This document shows, piece by piece, positions 56,558 through 64,000 of a stretch of 64,000 bases of DNA. A program made the translations under genes and the position numbers. The stretch's first letter is position 1, and every line of letters begins with the position of its first letter. Source of the stretch: Candidatus Bathyarchaeota archaeon B24 (GTDB taxonomy: Archaea > Thermoproteota > CALKCG01 > B24). Under the pieces are notes generated by a model, which ran no database searches, was not told the DNA's origin, and worked only from the letters and a program-made list of their open reading frames with translations. The DNA lies in NCBI GenBank assembly GCA_001593865.1, contig LUCB01000004.1, forward strand, positions 26,897 to 90,896, read 5' to 3'.

Positions 56558-58675
56558 CTAGAAACTTCGTCTCCTGCTCAGTATCACGATCACGGCTATC
56601 GCCACTACTATGGCTGCCGCCATGCCTCCGAGTATCACAGGGTTCTGATACCAGGCTAAGACCACTTTAACCATGACACCCTCGCTCTCGAAGCTCTGGT
56701 CTACGAAATCGTAGACCGCTTTCACGGTGAATTCTCCCTCTTTTTCAAGCTTCAGCCTCGCCGAGAACCTCCCCTCCTCGTCGGTCACGGTCTCGGCCAA
56801 TCTAACACCGTCTACGACTATGTTCACCTTTTCCCCGGCCATAGGATTACCCAACACTCTGAGGATTCCTGAAACCTCTACTTCTCCGCCTACGTCGACC
56901 TCCCTTCTATCGACCGTTATCTCGATATCAGGCGGTGACCATACGATCTCCAGCTTCCTAAGACTGTGGCTGTACGTCGCGTATACGACGTAGCTCTCCC
57001 CCATAAGCTTCACACTCGGCTTGACGAGTTCACCGTCCACCAGGATCACTATTACACCGTTGACCAAGGTCTTGGGGATGGATGCGTTTAACGCACCTAA
57101 AGTACCTTCGACGCCTGAAACTGTGATCTCCAGCCTATCGTCTGCAAACGTCGGCATCTCCACCAAGCTTGAGTTCGTGAAGATCTCGACGACGTACTCA
57201 GCTCCATCAACAGTTTTCTTAACTTCTATGTAGTTGAAGTCTATGATGCCTATAGTGTTAGGCTTCTTTATCAGCTTAAGCCTATCTATGGCACCCAGCT
57301 TCTTGAACCTCCACTCTATCCTATACCTCCCCCCTACGGCAACCGGCTCGGCTATGTACTCCTCAGCCGCTAAGGGTATCTCGACCTCGACCATCTCCTT
57401 GGCATCTGAACTACCTTGAACCACAAGCGTAAGCCGATTCGAGGGCATAACCTCTGACGCAAGGCTTACGACGCTTAAGAAGTCCGGTATAGACTTAGGC
57501 TTTATCTTCAAACCTGAGAGATTAAGCATCGCGTATCCTTCATCCAGGTTTACATCCATCGATACGGTTAACTCATCGACGTCGAACTCGCTGTTGGTTA
57601 CAAGGTCATATACCTCTAGAGCCAGCTTCTGAACATCCTCCCTACCCTTCCCAGCCATAAACGTCAACTGAGCTCTGAGAAGAGTCGTCCATACCATCTT
57701 GTACTGTTTCCCTAGGTCTCCGCCGTAGACCGTATAGCCTTCAAAAACGAACGCCCCATCCTCCCTATCCCAGGTCATGTTGAACTCGGCGTCTTCAACC
57801 CAAGCGTATCTAGTCTCTAATAGGCTCAACATAGCCTCCAAGACCTCCCTAGCCTCCTTCGGTATTTCAGGCATCGGAGCCGGTGGGGTGACCGGGGTCG
57901 AAGGGGTTATAGACTTCTCAATAAACCTCCTAAGCCCCTCTACCAGATTTCCTGATACCCTAGCTTCGAAGAGTAAGGTCGCGGAGTCTGGTCCTATGGT
58001 GTAGTCTTCAAGCTTTATGCTCAGGTCTATCAGCTCATCTGAGGCTTGAATCACAGCAGCCTCTATAAGACCTCTCAGGATGGGCCAGGCCACGACTATA
58101 TCCCTGACATCCGACTTCGTCATGTTCAAAGCCTCATAGTACAGGGTGACCTCTAAGGTGATGTTGATATCCGAGTATTTCTCGACTACGTTCCCGTAAG
58201 AGCTCAGCTCGACGCTTACCTCTATGGTCTCAGGTAGGCTGAAGTTTGCGTTTACATGCCACTTCGTCTCGTTCTCGTTTCCACTTCCCTTAGCCACGAT
58301 ATCCAACACCATCTTCTCCAAAGCCTCCTCGACCTTAGGGTCGGGGATTTCAGGCATCTCCACGAAGCCGCTGGCTCTCTGTTCGACTTTTCCACCGACC
58401 GGCCTACTAGTCATGTTTATACAAATCCTGGGAATGCTTACATTCCATCTAGGTTTCTCTAAATTAGCCTCGAACGTCCCGGTTAAGCCCACGGAGTCGT
58501 CGGGATAGATCTTAAGCACCACCACACCGCTGACGTTACCTGGTCTGAGAACGGTAGGCTTGACGTATGGAGCCTGGCATCTTACAGCGTTTAAGCTCGA
58601 AGCAGTCGTAAGAGTCAGGGCTAGCAACACTATCATGTAAAATGTCGGGATACGTCTTCTCATACCTCTACACAC
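56558..58675 (-). CDS. Predicted secreted/membrane-anchored protein with C-terminal Ig-like domain and TM anchor
   Basis: N-terminal signal; GNPMAGEKVNIVVDGVRLAETVTDEEGRFSARLKLEKEGEFTVKAVY Ig-like; C-terminal VILGGMAAAIVVAIAVIVILSRRRSF. Confidence 0.7.
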   Translation of the reverse strand: MCRGMRRRIPTFYMIVLLALTLTTASSLNAVRCQAPYVKPTVLRPGNVSGVVVLKIYPDDSVGLTGTFEANLEKPRWNVSIPRICINMTSRPVGGKVEQRASGFVEMPEIPDPKVEEALEKMVLDIVAKGSGNENETKWHVNANFSLPETIEVSVELSSYGNVVEKYSDINITLEVTLYYEALNMTKSDVRDIVVAWPILRGLIEAAVIQASDELIDLSIKLEDYTIGPDSATLLFEARVSGNLVEGLRRFIEKSITPSTPVTPPAPMPEIPKEAREVLEAMLSLLETRYAWVEDAEFNMTWDREDGAFVFEGYTVYGGDLGKQYKMVWTTLLRAQLTFMAGKGREDVQKLALEVYDLVTNSEFDVDELTVSMDVNLDEGYAMLNLSGLKIKPKSIPDFLSVVSLASEVMPSNRLTLVVQGSSDAKEMVEVEIPLAAEEYIAEPVAVGGRYRIEWRFKKLGAIDRLKLIKKPNTIGIIDFNYIEVKKTVDGAEYVVEIFTNSSLVEMPTFADDRLEITVSGVEGTLGALNASIPKTLVNGVIVILVDGELVKPSVKLMGESYVVYATYSHSLRKLEIVWSPPDIEITVDRREVDVGGEVEVSGILRVLGNPMAGEKVNIVVDGVRLAETVTDEEGRFSARLKLEKEGEFTVKAVYDFVDQSFESEGVMVKVVLAWYQNPVILGGMAAAIVVAIAVIVILSRRRSF

Positions 58676-58833
58676 TCCTCGCTTAAGATGGGTTCAAGTA
58701 GCTTTTAACTAATAAGGGTTTCAAGCCTATGCAGTGACCAAAACAAGAAGCGTCTAGAGGCTTGTTCCACTTCATATTGTAAAACGGTTCGAAGTTTATT
58801 AGAGACCATGAGCTTGGAATCTTCTAGGGATGC

Positions 58834-60126
58834 GTGGTGGTTAGAGTATACCTCGAAGTCTACGGCTGTAGCGCTAACGTAGCCGACGCCGAGATAATGC
58901 TAGGCCTACTCAGGAGTAGAGGCCATGAGGTAGTAAACGACCCGGAGCTCTCTGACGTAAACATCCTAGTGACTTGTACGGTTAAAACGCCTACTGAGCA
59001 CAGGATGATTCATCGGATAACCGTACTCTCAAGCCTTGGTAAACCGCTTATAGTCGCAGGCTGTATGCCTCTTACGGGTAGGGCTATAATAGAGCGTATA
59101 AACCCTAAAGCCTCCCTCCTAGGAGCGAGAGCAGTTACGAGGATTGAAGAAGCTGTGGAAGCAGCGGTCAAGGGTAAACGATTCATCAAGCTTACCGAAC
59201 CTGATGAGGTTAAGCTCTGTAAGCCCAGGTTCAGGCTTAAATACCCCGTCGGCATCGTCCCGATAGCCCAAGGATGCCTAGGAAACTGCAGCTTCTGCCA
59301 GGTTAAACTGGCTAGGGGGAGGCTTAGGAGCTATCCGCCCGACATGGTGGTCGAGGAGGTCCGTAGGGCTCTAAGACAGGGCTGTAAAGAGATATGGCTG
59401 ACGTCTCAGGATAACGGATGCTACGGCTTCGACATAGGGTCTGACTTAGCAGAGCTGCTCGAGAAGGTCCTGAGCATCGAAGGGGACTTCATGGTTAGAG
59501 TCGGGATGATGAATCCATCGTATCTATCTAGGTTTCTAGACAGGCTTCTCGACATGTACTCCGATGAGAGGATCTTTAAGTTCGCCCATATTCCTGTCCA
59601 ATCTGGAAGCGACAAGGTGCTTAGGGATATGCGTAGAGGATATACGTCGTCCGAGGCTGAGGAAGTCATGCGGAGGTTCAGAGCCAAATACCCAAACCTA
59701 ACCCTTATGACGGACATTATAGTCGGCTATCCAACAGAGTCTGAAGAAGACTTCGAGGAGACATTAGCCTTCATAGCGCGTGTGGAGCCGGACCACGTCA
59801 ACGTTTCGAAGTTCGGAGCTAGACCTGGAACAGAAGCCTACAAGCTTAAGCCCCTACCGGTTAAGCTCGTCAAGGAGAGGGTTAAACGTTTAAACGCTCT
59901 ATGCTCCGAGATATCCTATAAGCGTAACCTCAGCTGGGTCGGCTGGGTAGGAGAAGTCTTGGTCGAGGAGCCTGGTCTGAAGCCTAGGAGCTGGATAGCC
60001 CGGAACTTTTCTTATAAACCGATAGTCCTCCGGACACATGAAGATCTTTTAGGTAAAAGGTTAAACGTCAGAGTTGTGAAAGCCTATAGAAACTTCCTCC
60101 TAGCCACCACGCTGTTGTCAAGTTAG
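58834..60126 (+). CDS. tRNA threonylcarbamoyladenosine methylthiotransferase (eMtaB/CDKAL1-like MiaB family)
   Basis: VYLEVYGCSANVADAEIMLGLL; IAQGCLGNCSFCQVKLARG; C-terminal TRAM. Confidence 0.93.
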   Translation: MVVRVYLEVYGCSANVADAEIMLGLLRSRGHEVVNDPELSDVNILVTCTVKTPTEHRMIHRITVLSSLGKPLIVAGCMPLTGRAIIERINPKASLLGARAVTRIEEAVEAAVKGKRFIKLTEPDEVKLCKPRFRLKYPVGIVPIAQGCLGNCSFCQVKLARGRLRSYPPDMVVEEVRRALRQGCKEIWLTSQDNGCYGFDIGSDLAELLEKVLSIEGDFMVRVGMMNPSYLSRFLDRLLDMYSDERIFKFAHIPVQSGSDKVLRDMRRGYTSSEAEEVMRRFRAKYPNLTLMTDIIVGYPTESEEDFEETLAFIARVEPDHVNVSKFGARPGTEAYKLKPLPVKLVKERVKRLNALCSEISYKRNLSWVGWVGEVLVEEPGLKPRSWIARNFSYKPIVLRTHEDLLGKRLNVRVVKAYRNFLLATTLLSS

Positions 60127-60222
60127 ACCCCGGCGTTCTAAAACAACCGGCATAAAGAGCATACTGTTTAAACACGATTTTCAAACTACCTGGCATTTCT
60201 TCCTCAGCCGTTTAAATACCTC

Positions 60223-60250
60223 CGTGGACGATGTATTATCCACGTAATAC
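60223..60250. promoter_or_regulatory. Overlapping inverted repeats upstream of RHH gene
   Basis: CGTGGA(60223-60228)...TCCACG(60239-60244) and GTATTA(60233-60238)-TCCACG-TAATAC(60245-60250); TATA-like TTTAAATA just upstream. Confidence 0.4.
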
Positions 60251-60304
60251 CAATAGCTATTTCTAAACATGTGCTATCTATAGGTGGCTTAAAGGGAGGA
60301 TGCT

Positions 60305-60478
60305 ATGATGAAGCTTGTGTCGGTTCACCTACCTGAAACCTACCTTAGAGACCTAGATGTTCTCGTTAAGGCCGGATACTACCCGAATAGAGCCGAAGCC
60401 ATAAGGTCCGCGGTGAGAGACCTTCTGATACGAGAAGTCTGGTATAGACGTTTTGACATAGAAGAAACAGCCGAGTAA
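60305..60478 (+). CDS. RHH/CopG-like small DNA-binding protein, 57 aa (below ORF-track cutoff)
   Basis: MMKLVSVHLPETYLRDLDVLVKAGYYPNRAEAIRSAVRDLLIREVWYRRFDIEETAE*. Confidence 0.85.
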   Translation: MMKLVSVHLPETYLRDLDVLVKAGYYPNRAEAIRSAVRDLLIREVWYRRFDIEETAE

Positions 60479-60543
60479 CTTAACGACTTTAGCCCGTTAG
60501 AAGGTGGTGGGGCCGGCCGGATTCGAACCGGCGACCGACGGGT

Positions 60544-60610
60544 TTCACCTAGCGCTCCAGAACCCTCATCATCCCCTGTTTAGGGTCTTACCCTGGTCGC
60601 TCTCCGGCAT
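60544..60610 (-). other. tRNA-Trp intron 2, canonical position 37/38, 67 nt
   Basis: Removal leaves a 7-nt anticodon loop CUCCAGA closed by ACGGG/CCCGU; contains box C-like AUGAUGA. Confidence 0.85.
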
Positions 60611-60619
60611 CTGGAGCCC

Positions 60620-60650
60620 TTAACGAACCCAGCCTTAACCGGCTGGGCTT
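60620..60650 (-). other. tRNA-Trp intron 1, non-canonical position 28/29, 31 nt, BHB
   Basis: GACG[AC^A]AGCCCAGCC(GGUUAA)GGCUGGGUU-CGUU[AA^G]: 4-bp central helix, 3-nt bulges, 9-bp inner helix. Confidence 0.88.
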
Positions 60651-60731
60651 GTCGTCATGCCTGGCTAGACTACGGCCCCCACCGAGATCACAGGTTTTAA
60701 CCAGGCTCTATATTAAAGTTATCCTCCATCG

Positions 60732-61415
60732 TCAACCTACTAGGGGCAAGATCTCTGATGCGACCATGTTTATGAAGTCTGTTTTATCCATGTTGCTGAA
60801 CGCCACCACGACACCGTCTCTGGTAAGCCCGATCGTAACCCCGTAGCTTCTAGCCACCGTAACCAGGTACCAGATGCTTCCCATCGTCAGGTAATGACTA
60901 TATAGGTCTGTCTGCCTAAGGTCAGGCCCATATAGCGATAGCTTATCGAGGTTCGGCACGGGTAGGTTGTCAAAAAATATGACCTTGGTGCTCTCTGGGT
61001 TTTTCTCATGATACTCCCTCATCTTCTCAGGGCTTATAGAGACGTTAACTATGTATCCCTTGGAGATGAAGAGTAGCTGGCTGAACAGGTTTGCAACCCT
61101 GTTAGCGATGCTCTTCCTCTCAACCGCCAAGAGAAACGTCCCGCCGGCTGTCTTGAAGAAAGCAAAGGTCACGTATAGGGTTCTCGGGACAGGTATCCTG
61201 TTACCCCTATGGTATGTGAAACGCAGGGTATCCCACGCTAAGACCCCTCTCAAACTGTTGAAGCCCACGGCTAAGTCCAAGACCTCCGTTATCAGCTTAA
61301 TCCTATACGGCTCCTCCTCGAACTCATCCTCGACCCTGTATCCCCTAAGCTTCTCAGCTATCCTCGATAACGGTAGGTCCTCCACAAGCCTGAAAATTTT
61401 ACCGGCTAAAACCAA
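60732..61415 (-). CDS. Conserved archaeal hypothetical protein
   Basis: Long ORF with typical codon usage; no recognised motif. Confidence 0.55.
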   Translation of the reverse strand: MVLAGKIFRLVEDLPLSRIAEKLRGYRVEDEFEEEPYRIKLITEVLDLAVGFNSLRGVLAWDTLRFTYHRGNRIPVPRTLYVTFAFFKTAGGTFLLAVERKSIANRVANLFSQLLFISKGYIVNVSISPEKMREYHEKNPESTKVIFFDNLPVPNLDKLSLYGPDLRQTDLYSHYLTMGSIWYLVTVARSYGVTIGLTRDGVVVAFSNMDKTDFINMVASEILPLVG

Positions 61416-61438
61416 GGAAGAACACCTTTCAACCTCGT

Positions 61439-62458
61439 CTACTCGGCCAGCGGAAACACGACCTTCTCCTCCTCCATACTAGCCCTGTAGATCGCCAGCA
61501 CGATCTCCAGAGACTTACGTCCTTCCTCACCGGTTACCATGGGTTCCCTATCCTCGACTATGGCTGAGAGGAAGTCTTCGACCACAGCGTTATGCCCTGT
61601 AAGGCTGGTCTTCATCTCCTCCTCGCTCGGAGGTTTCACGTCTTTGACCGTCCAGACCGTTATCCTCCCATCTCTTACGCATACCGCCCCCTCAGAGCCG
61701 TATATGTTCAGACATGTTTCCTGAGGCTTTATGGAGACACTTCCGACGATGTAGCCTAACGCCCCGCTTCTAAACCTGAGGATCGAGACCGCTAAGTCCT
61801 CGACCTCTATGTGATGCGTCCTAGTGTCGCATATTCCATACAGAAAATCCACGGGCCCCATGATCCACTGCAGCAAGTCTATCGTGTGGATCGCCTGGTT
61901 TATCAACGCCCCGCCTCCCTCGGTGGCCCGCTTCCCCCTCCACGACTTAGCCACCTCATCTCGGAAATAGTATCTAGCCTCCTCCCTATACCACTTCACC
62001 ATCGCTTCGGCTAGGACAGGTATACCGAATCCTCCGCTGTCTGAAGCCTCCTTGATCCTCCGGTAAAGCGGGTTGAACCGGAGCTGAAACACTATACCGA
62101 GCTTTACACCGTTGTCTCTACAGGCCGCTATCATCTCATCGGCTTGTCTCAGACTTATGGCCATAGGCTTCTCGCATAGAACGTGTTTACCTGCCTCGGC
62201 CGCCGCTACCGTCTGCGAAGCGTGAAGATGGTGAGGCGTGCATATGCTAACAACCTCGAGCTCAGGATCTCGTAGAAACTCTTCTAAGCTGGTATAATAA
62301 CGTGGGACGCCGAACCTCTCGGCCATGGCTACAGCCCTCTCGCGTCTTATATCGCAGACCGCTACGAGCCGGGCCCTGCTGGCCCTCCTATAGGCCTCGG
62401 CATGAGCCGTAGCTATACCTCCGCAGCCGATTATACCCGCACCTAAAACCCTACCCAT
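61439..62458 (-). CDS. Gfo/Idh/MocA-family oxidoreductase
   Basis: GAGIIGCGGIATAHAEAYRRA; GKHVLCEKPMAISLRQADEM; GGALINQAIHTIDLLQWI. Confidence 0.93.
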   Translation of the reverse strand: MGRVLGAGIIGCGGIATAHAEAYRRASRARLVAVCDIRRERAVAMAERFGVPRYYTSLEEFLRDPELEVVSICTPHHLHASQTVAAAEAGKHVLCEKPMAISLRQADEMIAACRDNGVKLGIVFQLRFNPLYRRIKEASDSGGFGIPVLAEAMVKWYREEARYYFRDEVAKSWRGKRATEGGGALINQAIHTIDLLQWIMGPVDFLYGICDTRTHHIEVEDLAVSILRFRSGALGYIVGSVSIKPQETCLNIYGSEGAVCVRDGRITVWTVKDVKPPSEEEMKTSLTGHNAVVEDFLSAIVEDREPMVTGEEGRKSLEIVLAIYRASMEEEKVVFPLAE

Positions 62459-62660
62459 AGGTCTCTAGATCGGATAAGCCGCAGCTATACGGTTTAAATT
62501 TTCTCCCACCCCAAGACAAGCCGTTGGAAGAGCTTCTCCGAGGTCGGTTTAAGAGATGACTACATTATATTAAAAAAGAGAGGTAGTAGACCTAACGGCG
62601 CTTTGAAGGAAGAAGCTTTTATCTGCATATGTCTATTAGGCTTCTGAAGGTGTTGGAACG

Positions 62661-63437
62661 TTGGAGGAGAAGCCTGTATTTTTCGTGAACGAAGGGGAAC
62701 GGCTTGTCGGTATGCTTCATGTTCCTGATGAGACGCCTGCGCCGATCGTGGTCTTCTGTCACGGCTTTACAGGTCACCGGATCGAGGCTCACCGGCTCTT
62801 CGTCCACGCGGCTAGGACGTTCTGTAGGCATGGCTTCTTAGCATTGCGTTTCGACTTCAGAGGGTCTGGCGAGAGCGAGGGGTTGTTTCAGTCGATGACC
62901 GTTTCGGGGGAGGTTAGCGACTTGAAAGCCGCCATAACTTGGGTTGAAAACCTCGATGAGGTTGAGAAGGGTAGGGTCGGTGTGGTTGGTTTAAGCCTAG
63001 GAGGGGTGGTCGCCATACTGACGGCTTCTCAGGACGATAGGATCAGGGCTGTGGCTGCATGGAGCGCGCCTGCAGACCTTTCAGAAGTGGCTAAAGGGGT
63101 CCTCGGCGGTGTGGAGCTTGAGGAGGTCGCGTCTAGGGGTTACCTAGACCTTCCGTCTGGCTACCGTGTAGGTTACGGCTTCGTATCAGAGGCATACTCT
63201 ATGAAGCACGCTGTCTTATCGGCCGTCTCGAAGATTTCGCCTCGGCCGCTTCTGATAGTCCACGGAACCGAAGACCAAGTGGTTCCGCCTAGCCACGCCG
63301 AGAGACTGTATAAAACGGCTGGAGAGCCTAAGAGCCTCTTCATGGTCGAGGGTGCAGACCACACGTTCAGCCGCTGGGAGCTTCAGTGGAAGGTCATAAA
63401 CCACACGGTCGAATGGTTCGAGGAAAATCTCAAGTAA
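62661..63437 (+). CDS. Alpha/beta hydrolase (esterase/acyl-peptidase-like)
   Basis: IVVFCHGFTGHR; ALRFDFRGSGESEG; VGVVGLSLGGVVA; LIVHGTEDQVVPPSHA; GADHTF. Confidence 0.92.
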   Translation: MEEKPVFFVNEGERLVGMLHVPDETPAPIVVFCHGFTGHRIEAHRLFVHAARTFCRHGFLALRFDFRGSGESEGLFQSMTVSGEVSDLKAAITWVENLDEVEKGRVGVVGLSLGGVVAILTASQDDRIRAVAAWSAPADLSEVAKGVLGGVELEEVASRGYLDLPSGYRVGYGFVSEAYSMKHAVLSAVSKISPRPLLIVHGTEDQVVPPSHAERLYKTAGEPKSLFMVEGADHTFSRWELQWKVINHTVEWFEENLK

Positions 63438-63549
63438 GACTCCTAAGCTTAAGCTTGTTAACTCCCTTCCTTCTCTTGCTACGAGAAGAATTTCACGTTT
63501 TCTAGAGAAACCTTATGAGCTATAACCTATAATGATCTATCGAATCCGT

Positions 63550-64000
63550 ATGGTCGTGAAGATCGGGATCGTGGGTTCAGGTTGGGCTTCTCACATGCAT
63601 GTCCGTTGTCTCAAGGAGAATCCCAAGGCCGAGGTCGTGGCGCTGGCGGACGTAGTCAAGCCTAAAGGGCTGTCCTTTGCGAAAAAATACGGTATCCCGA
63701 AGTTCTATGAGTCTCCTGAGAGGCTTTTCAAAGACCCTGAGGTCGAAGCCGTCTACATAGCTTCTCCGCCTAAGTTCCACGTCGTCCAAGCCATAGCTAC
63801 TTTGAAGTCGGGTAAGCACGTGTTCTCTGAGAAACCTCCCGCCATAAGCCTCGAGGAGGCTGAGAAGCTCGTTAAAGCCGTGGAGAAAGCGGGTTTAATC
63901 TATCAGGTTGGCTTCAACAGGAGGTTCTGGCCGGTCTACAAGAGGCTTAAGGGGCTTGTGGATTCTAAGCGTCTCAGACCGTTCGTAGTCGATATCAAGA
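63550..64000 (+). CDS. Gfo/Idh/MocA-family oxidoreductase, truncated by window end
   Basis: MVVKIGIVGSGWASHMHVRCLKENPKAEVVALADVVKPKG...GKHVFSEKPPAISLEEAEKLV...YQVGFNRRFWP; open to base 64000. Confidence 0.9.
   Translation, partial: MVVKIGIVGSGWASHMHVRCLKENPKAEVVALADVVKPKGLSFAKKYGIPKFYESPERLFKDPEVEAVYIASPPKFHVVQAIATLKSGKHVFSEKPPAISLEEAEKLVKAVEKAGLIYQVGFNRRFWPVYKRLKGLVDSKRLRPFVVDIK

Larger units (their letters stand above)
60505..60679 (-). tRNA. tRNA-Trp(CCA) with two introns, 3' CCA encoded
   Basis: Spliced: GGGGCCG-UA-GUCUAGCCAGGCAUGAC-G-ACGGG-CUCCAGA-CCCGU-CGGUC-GCCGG-UUCGAAU-CCGGC-CGGCCCC-A-CCA; acceptor, anticodon and T stems fully paired. Confidence 0.93.

Noticed and set aside
1-64000. 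CRISPR arrays, IS elements, proviral genes, restriction-modification or other defence islands
   Set aside because: No regularly spaced repeats, transposase, integrase or phage motifs recognised; the VapBC-like pair is the only classic accessory module

Overview
Archaeal chromosomal window, dense and mostly informational/housekeeping. The mix of PolD DP1/DP2, TFB, a TFE-beta-like protein, Elf1, Gar1, SRP19 and aIF2-gamma suggests a TACK or Bathyarchaeia-like lineage, but that taxonomic call is only an inference. I found no CRISPR array, transposon, provirus or intein. The strongest observations are these. (1) mtnA (methylthioribose-1-phosphate isomerase-like, minus strand) is split in the ORF track by 22 nt that fold into a near-canonical bulge-helix-bulge (BHB). 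Precise removal restores the conserved ...THC-NAGALAT... active-site sequence, so it looks like a protein-coding archaeal intron. The divergent neighbour is a tRNA-splicing endonuclease (EndA) subunit lacking the usual catalytic His, and RtcB ligase lies about 2 kb away. (2) A tRNA-Trp(CCA) gene, absent from the ORF track, carries two introns: a non-canonical 31-nt intron at 28/29 with a clean BHB, and a 67-nt intron at 37/38 that appears to contain a C/D-type guide for C34. (3) A replication origin sits next to orc1/cdc6, with three oriented ORB-like elements around an AT-rich tract and an uncharacterised winged-helix gene on the other side. (4) An unannotated C/D-box sRNA lies at about 13.59-13.66 kb. 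(5) Several genes have palindromic operator candidates (ArsR-ABC exporter, VapBC, RHH, wHTH), and one regulator has an apparent CTG start codon. Other content: an oxidative-stress/iron cluster, LarB/LarC, AOR plus ferredoxin, several Gfo/Idh/MocA sugar oxidoreductases, GH4, and AMP-pentose pathway enzymes.
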